From Myripristis murdjan (taxonomy: Eukaryota > Chordata > Actinopteri > Holocentriformes > Holocentridae): a stretch of 64,000 bases of DNA. Position numbers and translations under genes: made by a program. Every line of letters starts with the position of its first letter. Within the stretch, counting starts at the first letter, position 1. The DNA is taken from NCBI RefSeq assembly GCF_902150065.1, contig NC_043987.1:27417987-27481986 (forward strand), in the 5' to 3' direction. The notes below the pieces were generated by a model. It made no database searches. It was not told where the DNA came from and saw nothing but the letters and a program-made list of their open reading frames with translations. Below are positions 23,901 through 34,715 of the stretch, piece by piece.

Positions 23901-26900
23901 GGTGAGACATGCCAGCAGAGAGGGACATGTCAGCAGAGCCTCCGGCGGTGTGAAATAACGGCATCATACACAAAGTATATTCTTAGATTGAGCTGGGCCC
24001 CCCGCTGTCAGTGGCTATGATGTGTTTCCTTTACTAATGTAAGTTTAGGCTTTTGCATTCCTCGCGCTGTAACCTAAACCTATATGACTCCGTACAGACT
24101 CAACATAGCGTGCATGCTCCTCTGTGATCTGCGGTGTGGTGCAACAGCGGCAGATGATTTAGATGAATGATGGCATGACTGAGGCGCTGACTGAGGAAGA
24201 TGAGAAGGAGAAGCAGAGGCAGATGAAAAGCTCTAGTGGCCTACATGGCTGGATTTTTTTTTTTTTTTTTACTCTTGGGTGTGCAGTGACCCTGAATTCT
24301 TTCTGGAGGCTTTTAAACCATTGTCACACAAACAAAGTGAAGCTAATGTAAAAAAAAATTCATTTGCAAAAACAGCCCCCTCTAATTGGCACTTGTTTCT
24401 ATAAGCCATGTTTTTGCCAGATAATGTCAATCAAAAAAGTATCTTCTGTGAAGCATTTCATAGAAGAGCCAGTTCATTTTAAGAGTTTATTTTTTTCAGG
24501 AATGGAGTCTGACTTTGCAAATGAACTCTAAGTCATTTCTTTATCTCTCTGTCATGCTCACAAACTGTGGCAGATTGCGCCGAAATAACACACCCGCTTC
24601 ACCTTTTTTTTTTTGTCTTGCAGGAAGAAAAAACGGCAGTGCCGCAGCAGAAGGTAAAGAGCAACCCCGTGTCTCGCTGTTGGGAAGCCTTTGTGAATCC
24701 CCGAAGGATAATGAGATCCCATAAATTAAATTAGACAGGTGGTGTCATGTAAATTTGATTATCCACTTAGGATAAAGTTTCATGCATTTCCCTCTAATTC
24801 CCTTGTTATCTCTTCTGCCTGTCACTTCAGAGAAGCTGCCGCCTTACGAGCCAAACATCCCCGAACCCACCACCAGGGCAGACTTCATGAAATGTAAGGC
24901 TTCTTTGTTATGTGCCTTTTATTGTTTGGGAGCCTCATTTAGAATTTGTAAATCCCTTTTGCCATATTAGCGTTGTGAACAAAGCACTACTTTCCCATTA
25001 CAACCCTGATGTAAATCATGGGCCCTAACTGGTTTTACAAATGTTCTTCCTCCCTTGTTTGTTAATGTTGTTTTTCTGAAGAGGTGAACAGTCTAAAAAA
25101 AACAAAACAAAAAAAAAAACAAGTTGTAAAGCACATGTTCTATGTTTCCATGAGGTGATGCTTGTGTAAAAATTCCCACATATTCCCTGACTTCTGTAAA
25201 GAATTTATCAGATGCCCTGATTTTCCCTGACTGGCATACAGCACTCCAAATACCATGATATAAGCGTGAACCCTGAATGCATCATTTAAATTCTCTTGTG
25301 GAAAGACGGCTGAATAGGATGGCAAATGCAGATAAAAACCCTGATTTTCTTCCTGAATATTACTTTTGAGTTCTATCTTCATCATCCACCGGTATTTGAG
25401 AGTTCCTGAAAGTCAAGCACAGCGATAAAATTGAGTTTTAAAGGCTGCATTTATTACAGAAACACATTCAATGTCTATTTTGGCCTCGTCTCCTCCGCTG
25501 TCTGTTCTCCGGATCTTCCCTTTCCCTCTGATCCCATCCTGATCTGCTCTCAGTCTGTCTCTTTACCTTTAGCTTTACTTAGTTTTCCTCCTGTGCCCTC
25601 TCAGACTGGTTACCCGTGTCTTTGGATGACAAAACTGCACAGAAGCTGCTGTGGATCTCCGAGGGTGGGTCCAAGGTGGCCCGTACGTCAGATGCCGTGT
25701 GCCCATATCCCAACAGGCCTGAGAGATACGAGCACTCCCCGCAGGTACCGCAGGCCCGGCCGCACACATGGGAAACCGTGTTTACTTTTAATTTTTTTTT
25801 TTTTTTTTTTTTTTAGATTCAAACTGATCAACTTTAAGTGAATCATGCCTTGTAAACAAAAGTCACATTGACTCACACGTTTATGATAGGTATGACTGAG
25901 CTTTGGAAACCTGCAAACACACCCATTTCCTGTAACTGAGCCGAGCATGATAAACATGTCTGAACACTTTGTTGAAATTTCTGTTTTTCATATCTGTCGT
26001 CTGAATGAAACACTTTTACTGTTTTGCTAACAGTAAAAGTCAAGGTTTGACAGGAATAAGGAGGCAAAAGATTACATTTGATATTCAGCAGTTCCTCTTG
26101 CTCGGAAAGCCTAGTGTAACAAAAATGAACGAATGCCAAACTGCAATCTGGACTGATGCTCATATTCAGTCATTTTTTCATATGTTTTTAATGAAGTGCC
26201 TCTCAGTTAAGGTTCCACCCATGTTTGAACCCCCAAAATGAACCAAACTAAAGGCATAAATGCTTCAGACTTCAAATACAAAAGCTCCAAACATGTTTGT
26301 CATGAACTCACAGAGACTGACCGAGACCTGAATAAAGTGACATCTTCTTCATTCTTGTTTCAATACATCTGATGCTTGTTACCAAACCAGCTCCTCAAAT
26401 AAGTTAGCATTGGAAACCCAGGAGGATTATTTGCAGATTTTTTTTTTTTACTTGCAGGATTTTAACAGTGAATATGAGAGTAAATCACTTGCAAGTTGGA
26501 GATTTTTGCAGTGACAGGACTTTGGGTCTGCAGCTCAAATCCCTGTGTCCCTGTGCCTCTGTGTCCTGCAGGTCCTGTGTAAGGAGGGGCTGTTGGGGTC
26601 CCGCGGCTATTGGGAGGTGGAGTATGGGGGCTGGGTGGTGATCGGGGCGGTCTACGAGAACTCGGGCAGGAAGGGCCAGGACGGTCCCTGTGGCCTCGGG
26701 GAGAACGACGGCTCCTGGGGCGCAGGCTGGGCCGGCACCAGCTACCACGTGTGGCACAACGGGGAGAACGTGGAGGTCCAGCTCCCCCTAACATCGATCA
26801 TGGGCGTCTACGTCGACCAGCCCGCCGGCATCATCAAGTTCCTGGCGGTGGAGGGAGAGGCTGAGAAGGAGGTGCGGCTGATCCACAAGTTCAAAACCAG

Positions 26901-26976
26901 CTTCAAGGACAAGCTGAGGCCTGGGCTCTGGATTGGTACAAACTCATACTGCCTGCTCCGGAAGAAAGATCAGTAA
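17779..26976 (+). CDS. Stand-alone PRY-SPRY (B30.2) domain protein
   Basis: Five exons join in phase: 17779-17800, 24624-24653, 24831-24893, 25605-25744 and 26572-26976, giving 219 aa. The N-terminus is short, basic and Ala-rich (MPVAKKAGRKNGSAAAEEK), followed by a Pro-rich linker (LPPYEPNIPEP). A PRY segment follows: KYWLPVSLDDKTAQKLLWIS, then CPYPNRPERYEHSPQ. The SPRY core from about residue 86 shows VLCKEGLLGSRGYWEVEY, WVVIGAVYE, CGLGENDGSW, YHVWHNGE, IMGVYVDQPAGIIKFLAV and RPGLWIGT. These are the standard B30.2 landmarks seen at the C-terminus of fish TRIM and NLR proteins, which usually bind protein ligands. No RING, B-box, coiled coil, signal peptide or membrane segment is present, so the usual TRIM catalytic part is absent. 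Exons 3-5 are secure. Exon 1, 6.8 kb upstream, and exon 2 are supported mainly by phase. Orthology and function are unknown; the gene is convergent with akt1s1. Confidence 0.8.
20020..20990. repeat. Large imperfect inverted repeat in PRY-SPRY gene intron 1
   Basis: The arm at about 20020-20245 is complementary to 20775-20990. For example, TTTTTTCACAAGCATTTGAA (20219) mirrors TTTAAATGCTTGTGAAAAAA (20782), and CTGACTTCCAATAAGCTGTG (20147) mirrors the inverse near 20850. By eye the arms are roughly three-quarters identical over about 200 bp, with about 530 bp between them. The spacer contains a tail-like AACTTG repeat (20370-20392) and a segment starting CAGTGTTTTTCAAAGTGGGG (20406) that resembles a hAT terminus. 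It may be a fold-back element or two opposite copies of one repeat. Confidence 0.65.
23019..23115. mobile_element. Partial hAT-like repeat (CAGGGTGTGTGC end)
   Basis: CAGGGTGTGTGCAAATCCTTAAAAAGTTTTGAAATGTC-type sequence followed by TTAGGCCTTAAAAGTC matches the left part of the CAGGGTATCCGCGGGGTCTT repeat seen whole at 62958-63453. The right end was not found, so this looks truncated. Confidence 0.4.
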
Positions 26977-27344
26977 CACACAGCAGAGGGCGCAGCGAGC
27001 AGACACAAGAGGGGAAAATGGATCGAGGATAAAGATAAAAGGGCATAAATTTAGGAGGGTGGTGGAAAGGAGGAGAAAAATGTCTGATTTTCTCGTGGGG
27101 TTTTTGCATTATGACTTCTTTGCAGATTGTTTTAAGTTTCTCTAAAGCATGAGGAAAGCTGTATTATGACAATATCCTTGAGGATTCCTATTTATTTAAA
27201 TTACTATTGTATATCTATTTATATATTTTATTTAGCTTAGTGAGTTAGGCAAGGCGCTGTAAGTTTTTATAATAGGCATATCTTAGAATGCTTGCTTAAC
27301 ATTAGATCCTGCATCAGTTTCTATGTGTTTATGTGAATGTAGTC

Positions 27345-27350
27345 AATAAA
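27345..27350 (+). terminator. Poly(A) signal of the PRY-SPRY gene
   Basis: AATAAA lies 369 bp after the stop codon in an AT-rich 3'UTR, before TGTGTAATAACG. It is the first canonical signal downstream. Confidence 0.65.
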
Positions 27351-28362
27351 TATAACCATTGTGTAATAACGCTGCCGCTGTCATTATGTCTTTATGATGC
27401 CTTTACATAATGCTGAAATGATCTGGTGTTCATTGACCCAAATACACAGAGCCTAAAGGACGGCGCTTTCCTGATTGAACACACACAGTAGGTCTCACAG
27501 CGCCCTCTGGAGGATTATAATGACATTGCACCCTTCAGTGCAGCAGTGCTCCAATAACCAGACCGTTTTAGTTGTGTTGCTCCTTTATTTGAAACATAAT
27601 ATTATGTAACTGAACATTTACCTGCTTTTGAAATTGGAGATGGGTATATTTCCTTTAAAATCAAACCATCTCTCTCTCGCTCTCTCTCTCTCTCTCACTC
27701 ACACAGTCACTTTCTCATTCATTCAATCAGTCAGCATGATATCGGAGCCAAGTTTTCGTCCTGTCCTCCATTCTTCAGATACTACTGATTTACAATCATT
27801 CTAGCAGTCAGTCATTCATTGGCAAAATAGGCGTTTTACGAGGAGGTGCACCTGTCCTCCGCTCACATTTTGAAAAGCCGCGAGTTTGGTGTTGACCCAG
27901 CCATTTTTCTCTCGTTGTTCACCCCCTTTTAAAGAAATACACCGAGCCTTTGGGGAGGCCGTCCCGTTGGTCAGTTTTGTCCACGCGGCGATGAGAGCGC
28001 AGACGCCGGAACGATGCACGCGTCCCGGGTGGATCGTTTCATTTTTGGTGCACCATGCTGACGCTTTACTGGGACAGGAGGCCAACTTGCACTGTCCAAA
28101 CTAAGAAGACACACATTTTAGTGTGAAAAAAAAAAGTTTTTGTGATTAATGAATTTTAAAAAAATATAATTTACTCTTTATGGCTGATATTTGCCATTTT
28201 GCTTTCCAAAAAAAAAAAAAAAAAATCCAAAAAAAAAAAAAAAAAAAAAAAATCAAGAAATGTTATTAAACTGTTATTAAACTGTTATTTTTGTTATGAT
28301 TAAATGTAAACTTTTACTGAACTTGAACCAAAACTGCTATTTTATATCGTTGAACAATTAGC
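27351..28362. other. Gap between convergent PRY-SPRY and akt1s1 genes
   Basis: No gene was recognised. It contains a CT-rich microsatellite (about 27669-27698) and interrupted poly(A) runs (28208-28251). An open frame on the minus strand at 27816-28085 has no recognisable domain. Confidence 0.4.
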
Positions 28363-28368
28363 TTTATT
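28363..28368 (-). terminator. akt1s1: Possible akt1s1 poly(A) signal
   Basis: TTTATT on the plus strand (AATAAA on the minus strand) lies about 690 bp beyond the akt1s1 stop codon, within a TTTATTTATTTATT run. Position and orientation fit, but the motif is in low-complexity DNA. Confidence 0.35.
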
Positions 28369-28639
28369 TATTTATTTTTTTTTGTTTAAACAGCTGTTAC
28401 ATCTTATCATTATGCTTGCAGCCTGTCAATCAACACAGAGTGAGCTAATGTGTTTGCATTAGCTGGAGCTGGTGATCAACCGGGGACACGTGGATCATTT
28501 TGGTGTCCTTTTTTTTTTTCTTTCTCATCGCTTCACAGATGAGCTGACCAACGGGACGATCTCCCCCCAAAAAACTTGTTGCTGTGGCCTAATCCTTTCA
28601 GCATCACCCCACAAGGCAGTGACAGTTCCCTGTGTCACT

Positions 28640-28735
28640 CAGGCTGTCCTACGTGACGTCACGGCGTCCGTGTCGGTCGGTCGGTGTCGGCGGGTCGCGA
28701 AGCGCTCGTGTGTTCAGGTCCCGCCGTAAGGTAGT
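28640..28735. promoter_or_regulatory. CpG-rich patch with palindromic CRE in akt1s1 3' flank
   Basis: The patch holds CTACGTGACGTCACGGCG, with TGACGTCA at about 28653, then GTCGGTCGGTCGGTGTCGGCGGGTCGCG. CpG density is far above the surrounding DNA. It lies 320-410 bp past the akt1s1 stop, where a promoter is not expected. It may be promoter-like, GC-rich 3'UTR or part of an unrecognised element. Confidence 0.35.
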
Positions 28736-29052
28736 GTCGCAGGATGTGTACTAGCTAGTGTTCTGAATTGTGAGGCGCGCGGTCTAGTGTTGAGAAAGGT
28801 ATTAGTGTTGGTTTGAACAGCGCCTGCTTTTCGCCGGTTACTCTTTGAAGCACGTGCTGTTAATTTTGGTTAGTGATAAATAAATGGAGGTACTAGCTTT
28901 TACACCGCTCGAGTCCCCGTCACGACAGGTTCTCTCTTCAATACCCTCCCTCTGTCCTTCCAATGCCCTCCCTCTGTCTCTGTCTCTGTCTTTCCCTTTC
29001 TCTCTCTCTCTCACTCTCTCTCCCTCTCTCTCTCTGTCTATCCCGCGCTAGC

Positions 29053-30801
29053 TCAGTGTTTGAGGGAGAAGTCCCCCGTGTTGAGGCGAGGCCGCGGCAG
29101 GGCTCCGAACATCTCCGTCCCGTCGGTGGCTCCGGGGGCCAGCAGGGCCTTCATACTGGCAGCGATATGTTCCAGGTCAGCACAGCCCACCTGAGGCACA
29201 CACACACACACACACACACACAGAGGGTTTGGATGTTAGAGCTGGGCGATATATCAATATTAGATCAATATGACACTTGATATGAACTCTGTTGTGATAG
29301 TGTGGTATCACAGTGTCTTTTCCTGGTTTTAACCCTCCTGTTACGTTCAAATTTCTTATGATGGGCCAAAATCCTGGAATGCTCTCCAAAGCTTTTTAAA
29401 ACTGGAAAGTCTACCCACTTATGCAGAATTTAACTCTATTATCACTAGCCACTGTGTATCTAATTGTAACTGTTTTAATCGAGGTCCAGGCGCATTTCTA
29501 ATTTTGCATAAGCCAGTTTTATAACTTTATTTATTAACGTGTATTATGTGTATTTCCCTTTCTTCTGTTTATTATGTGTATTTCCTGTCATTATAATGCA
29601 TGAGGTATATCCTATTTGTTGTTGATGTATTTTAAAGTGTATCTCGGCGGCATTGTAAAAGAGGGAAACCTCAACTGTCTTCCGAGAATAAATAAAGGTT
29701 TCAATTCAATTCAATTCAAAATTTACGAACATCTTTTATGTTTAGGGTCAATTTGACCCCAGCAGTTTAAACCTACACAAAATTATTATGATTAAAATTG
29801 TTACCAAAGTTTATATGTCAGGTGCTTTATGTTTCTTTGTTGACGACCTAAATAGCCCTTTAAATAAAACATAACTCCCCTCCACCCCCAGTTATACATC
29901 CAGTATTCCTATTACACGACTATGGAAAAATATGCAAATCACCATAAAATCTCACTGATTGACCTAAAATTGGAAAGATATATAAATTTGTAGTGTTATA
30001 ATGGCTTTATCTTATTTCTAAGTACAGATTTTTGTTATTTATAACTGATGCGCACAAAGTGTGTACAGGACATTGAAAACACATCCACATGTGAATTTCA
30101 TGTTTACCCGGTAGTACCCATTACATTAGGAAAAGTCATTAAAAAAATGATGTTAATCATTTATTTAGAGACGTTAAACATTGAATGGGGTCAAATTGAC
30201 CCCAAACGTAACAGGAGGGTTAAAGGTTGCATTACAGTAAAGGGATGCATTATTGTGTTATTTACCTGTACCTGCTTGGTTATCATATCCACATTGCTCT
30301 TGACTGTTTATTAAGAATCTTGGAAAAAGGAAGTTGTGATTTTATCTTTATCACCAGGGTCTACTGGATGTTGTTTTAAGCCGCAGGCACGCCGAGCCAA
30401 GAGTCTCACTGGGGCTTCTTGTTGTGGCCCAAGATTACATTAGACAAGGTGAATGGAAACGGGTAATTTTTCAAAAGTTCCTCCGCTTTCACAAAACTGC
30501 TTTTATACTACGCTCCATGCGTCAACGCAACACTGCAAATCAGGCAACCACGAAGACCTATTTGTCGATCACATAACAAAGTGGCCACGGCTGATTCTCT
30601 TTGCACAAGAGCTGAAAAGTGTCTTTGTGCGTGCAGCGTTACTGTCTGTCCGCCGAGACCTCGCGGAAAACGTCATATGCTCTGTCAGGCCGGCATGTGA
30701 CTCCCCGTCGTGGCCGTTAGTCGGTGCAGCACAATGCCGCCGTGTCATTTCTTTGTTTTGGTCTTTAGTCAGCGTGAAATGAGGCCAACTTTAGCTGACT
30801 C

Positions 30802-30834
<33 letters not shown>

Positions 30835-33800
30835 AGCTCAAACATCAATCCTTAAAAATCCTTATTGGCTTCTCCAGGATGTGGGTTTCTTCAGGAATTC
30901 AGGAAGTCGACTCATTCACTGAAAATCAGCTGATGGACACATTTTCATTTTTTTTATGAACTCTCAAACCTTTGATTAAAATGAACTCATCCGTTTTGAT
31001 GGAAACAAATACACTCTCAGGCTCATGAAGAAAAAACAAAACAAACAGGTTTTACTTTTGTCCCATTACCCACTCTGTTTCGCAACCAGTGTTTACAAAA
31101 GAAATGCGCTGAGAAAATTGAATAGAGCCTCGCTGATGGTATCTGTGGCATCGGCATCGGCGCTGACGCAACAAATGAAGCCGTAATGACATTGGCTGTG
31201 ACTCATTATGAAACTTTTCCAGCAGGAGGAAACATGTCGTCTGATGTGAAAATAATGAAACGCAGCTGTTTTGTCCAGTTCATAAGCAGAGCGACTGTTG
31301 TTTAGAAGAGACGTTTTTTACCGGCTAAATAACCCTGTTGCTGTTTTATTTGCTTGAGGAGAGCTGGAGACCTCTGCACTGTTATGGAGCTGCGGCACTT
31401 TGGCTGATAGCTTTTACCTTTGTCCCTTATCTGTGGCTGTTTGGGTCTAAGTTCAGTTCAAAGTTGAGGTTCTAGTGCTATAAATGTTTTTTTTAATCAC
31501 AGTATAATCGTTAGTTCTATCATTTAGAATACACTTGAGTTGAGTTTTAGAGGATAGTAAGACTAAATTGCAATTTTTGTTTTAATTTCACACTTTCTCT
31601 TGCAATGACACCGAGTTAGTCAGCGTATAATTTGGTCAAAAGGACAAATCAACACCATTAATGCTTTACTTTGACACCAGGCCATTATGAGAAGGACTGA
31701 ATGGCTGTGAATTGCTTGATTAGAAACTCAGATGAGCGCCGTGCAGCTCTGGGGTTCAGTCCCAGCCAGGGGCGCTGCCAGGAATTTTGGGCCCCATGGA
31801 AAAAAAAAAATATATATATATATATTTACTCGATGATGATTTAATAATTTTATATTAGTTTTTACCTATTTTTGGGGGCCCCTGTCAGGCAAAGGCCCTT
31901 AGAATTGTCCTAACTTTTCCCTCATATACGGCGCCCCCATGCAGGCCACACTTTGTGCTCCGCTGGTGTGTATGCTGGGAAAGCTGGTGTCCGCTCACCC
32001 GTTCTCCACTGTTGCTGTCTCCCTGAGCAGCTCTGTTTCCCCTGTAGCCCCACACAGGCACGGACACGGGCAGAGAGCGGGCCATGGCCATGGGGTTGGG
32101 GTGGCGGGACGAGTACGCGGGCTGTCCCACAGCCATGCCGCGAGAGGGAGGGGGGGCGTCCTCACTCAGCGAGCCTGGGACAAGAAAAGGGAAAATGTAC
32201 AGACCGGCGTCGACACGTGTCTACAATCAACGTTCAGCCCAGCGTCCCCCAGTCTTACCGTCGGTGCTCTCCTCCTCCCCGTCGGACTCGAAGAACGGCT
32301 CACAGTCCCGGGACAGGGAGTCCTCGTCCATGGAGAAGACGCCTGAGACAAAGAAAATCAGTCGGCGGGCGTCGGCGGACTTGAAAAGATCACAGATTAG
32401 AGTTTAGAGTTCAATCCTCACCTGCACTTTCATTCAGATTACGTCTCCTGTCGTCCATGTCCTCCTCTTCTTCCTCGTCCTCGCACTCTTCCTCCAAATC
32501 CACGATTCCGGGCCTCGGCCTCCCTCGCTCGGCGCTCCTCTCCCGTTCTCTCTCTCCGTTCCCGTTCTGCCCGGCGGCCAGGCCGATGACGGCTCCGGCG
32601 CTGTAGATCGACGGGTAGCTTTGTGAGTACAGCCTGCTGTTGGGGCTGACTCCGCCCGCCCCGATGTCCCCTGTAAGGCTCTGCGGCAACAACAACAACC
32701 GAGAGGAACACAAGATTCACCGCCTTGAAAAGGAGCTGAACCCCCAACTCGAGTCTGTGTAAAGCCTGACATCTGCCCCCTGGCTCCCACCTGTTGCGCT
32801 CTGCAGACGGCGACATCACCTGACACCGAGGATCAGTCAAGAGCAGATGGCAATCTCAGAAGCATGCCTTTCACCATGAGGTGTCAAGACTCACACATTT
32901 TTTGGGTTGGGCTTATTCTTTTCAACCCAGGCCATATTAAAAATGTTTACATCCATCAGTTACAGGCACAGAGAGCACAACCTCACTGGTGGTTCTAGTG
33001 ATGTGAGACTCACCAGTGTGCTGCAGCTTCTCTCCAGCCTTCAACACAGCAAAAGCAATTATAAATGTCCTTTTTGAAAACAGCAAAGTCGAACTGTTCA
33101 CCAAAAAAAAAAAAATGGGTGCAAACCGTGTTTTTCTAACAGGTTGTACTTAGCATTTACAATAATACTTAATAACACTGATAATACTTTGCCTTTCACA
33201 CATCCACACTGTTCTGCTGCAGGCAATTCCACCTCCACTGCAACTCGGAGGCTGTCCTGTAAAAGTCCAATCGGCGACAACATGGCGTTCGTGGTGTCAA
33301 CTTGGGATAAATGCATGCTTACAAGATGCAATTTGTGACTTTCGAGCAGGGATAATAAAGAAAAGAGCATCCATTTTTCCTGAGCTGACGCCAATAAACA
33401 CCACGCTGGCGAAATTTGCAAGATGGGAAATCCTGTGCAGCATTACTCGACTTACCAGCAGAACAATGTTATGTATAAGTGGGAAGATATTATTGTAAAT
33501 GTTAAAAAAAAAGCACTGTTTGCAAAAAAATAATTGGGTAGATAGTTTCATGAGAGCCGTGTTGGATTGTGTTGAAGGCTGGCGAGGAGCCGCGGCAGAG
33601 TGGGAGGTCTGTCGTCACTAAAACTCTCAGCGAGGTTGTGCTACATCAACCTTCACAACGCGGGTCATGGTAAACACTCAACTGGCTGAAAAACACTGAA
33701 GCTGGCCTTTAACTCAAAATGAGAGTGAGGTGTGGAGGGCAGGCAGGCCACTCACCCCCCTGGACCCGGGGTCAGAGGTCATGTCGACCACCAGCTTGGT

Positions 33801-34148
33801 TCCCTCCTCTCCCCCGGCCTGGCGTGTGTGCCTTTGGGCTGTTAGCATGGTGGTCGAGTGCAGCACGGCGATGTCGTCCATATATCGGCGTGCCGACTCA
33901 GCCAGAGCCCCTTGACCCCATACATTGTAGGAGAAATCACACTCCCTAGGAAAGGCACTGCTGCTCTCCCTCTTCCTCCCCCCGTCTCCCTCCGACGCCG
34001 AGGGCCTGAACTTCTTGCAGGCTGTGAGTATGGCCAGGTCGCAGCCAGATTTTTGGCAATAGGCTTCCGCGGCGGAAAGTAGCGCCAGCCAGCTCTCTTT
34101 GTGGTTGTCTGGGATCTCGGGGTCGGACGACTGGGTGATGGCGGCCAT
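29053..34148 (-). CDS. akt1s1: Proline-rich AKT1 substrate 1 (PRAS40)
   Basis: PRAS40 binds RAPTOR and restrains mTORC1; phosphorylation by AKT and mTORC1 releases it to 14-3-3. Coding exons on the minus strand are 34148-33756, 32680-32422, 32342-32259, 32174-31999 and 29190-29053, in phase throughout, giving 349 aa. The N-terminal domain ends in [21 protein letters not shown] (human [21 protein letters not shown]). An acidic stretch ([17 protein letters not shown]) precedes FSMDE at residues 220-224, the TOS motif (human FVMDE). [12 protein letters not shown] holds the mTORC1-site serine (S283; human S183). [11 protein letters not shown] near the C-terminus holds the AKT site RxRxxT (T342; human T246). 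The ATG at 34148 sits in a good context (CACTATGG). The protein is longer than human PRAS40 (256 aa), mostly in the linker encoded by exon 2 of the coding set. Intron 4 (2.8 kb) carries nested transposons. The gene is head-to-head with tbc1d17, as in human. Confidence 0.95.
29329..30223. mobile_element. TTAA-flanked (piggyBac-type) MITE, second family
   Basis: The ends are TTAACCCTCCTGTTACGTT (29329) and its inverse AACGTAACAGGAGGGTTAA (ending 30223), a perfect 19-bp pair including TTAA. Just inside lie GGGTCAATTTGACCCC (29748) and GGGGTCAAATTGACCCC (30187), themselves near-palindromes. It is inserted in the hAT-like repeat and is in turn interrupted by a LINE fragment. Confidence 0.8.
29352..29727 (+). 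mobile_element. 5'-truncated LINE fragment inside the TTAA element
   Basis: A forward reading from about 29369 gives [20 protein letters not shown] and continues to a stop, the typical C-terminus (WNxL...L...LP...F) of a LINE reverse-transcriptase protein. It is followed by a 3'UTR ending GAGAATAAATAAAGGTTTCAATT plus a CAATT tandem tail (29701-29720). CAAATTT before and CAAAATTT after the element may be the target duplication. Only the last few hundred bases are present. Confidence 0.7.
31767..31938. mobile_element. Short MITE-like repeat close to akt1s1 exon 4
   Basis: Left CAGGGGCGCTGCCAGGAATT and right TACGGCGCCCCC form imperfect inverted ends around GGGCCCCATGG and GGGGGCCCCTGTCAGGCAA, with an AT repeat between. 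The sequence resembles a common fish repeat, probably hAT. It ends about 60 bp from coding exon 31999-32174, inside the intron downstream of that exon. Confidence 0.45.
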
Positions 34149-34659
34149 AGTGACGAGAGGTACTGCCAACAGCTCTCTTTAGACGGCTTTACTCGATGAA
34201 GGAATGTAATAATGCTGATGAATGCTGGCAAAGAGCTCTTTTTGAGGTTGTTCGTCTAATCAGAAGCAGGTCTGACAATTGTGTGGATCTGTGGTGGGGG
34301 GGGGAACTTGCGCCGCACTTGAAATAATCTTCACGGTAAACTCGGTGAGTCTTTTTGCACAAAGCGTTGCTGGATCAGTCCTGTGCGGCAGTTGTGTGTC
34401 CTCGGTCTTGCTGGTTTTAGGCCTCGCTTTGCATTGGTGAAGTCGGGGGGGGGGGGGATAAAAGACAACAAAGACCTAGCGGGTAAAGAGGCACTGGGTG
34501 ACTGTAAGATATGGTGTGTGTGTGTGTGTTTGTTAGGCCGTGTCCTTCTGCATCCGAGAGCCAGGGGAGAGACGGAGAGCTGCTTCACGTTGCTGGTGAT
34601 GACCTGCAAGAAGAAGAGGAAGAAGAGGAGGAGGAGGAGAAACAGATAGGATAAGGCCA

Positions 34660-34715
34660 ATGAGAATCAGAAACAGTCTTTATTGATCACTGAGGGGGCT
34701 GCACAATAATTAAAT
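34660..34715 (-). repeat. Reversed LINE 3' end in the akt1s1 5' intron
   Basis: Read on the minus strand it is GCCCCCTCAGTGATCAATAAAGACTGTTTCTGATTCTCA. This is the same TGATCAATAAAG-plus-TTCTGA ending as the copy at 14850-14972, in opposite orientation. Confidence 0.5.

Larger units (their letters stand above)
29236..30345. mobile_element. hAT-like repeat (copy A) interrupted by a TTAA element
   Basis: The left part (29236-29328) begins TTAGAGCTGGGCGATATATC and runs to CAGTGTCTTTTCCTGG. The right part (30224-about 30345) reads AAGGTTGCATTACAGTAAAG to ACCTGCTTGGTTATCATATC. Together they match copy B at 50734-51046, which has the same order without the 0.9-kb insert. The GAGCTGGGCGATA end is that of a very common fish hAT MITE. 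The right terminus of this copy looks degraded. Confidence 0.65.

Noticed and set aside
27816-28085. 89-codon minus-strand frame between convergent genes
   Set aside because: No recognisable domain, no splice or promoter support, and no family resemblance.
31953-32407. Plus-strand frames of up to 143 codons across 31953-32407
   Set aside because: They are antisense shadows of akt1s1 exons, whose minus-strand reading matches PRAS40 motif for motif.
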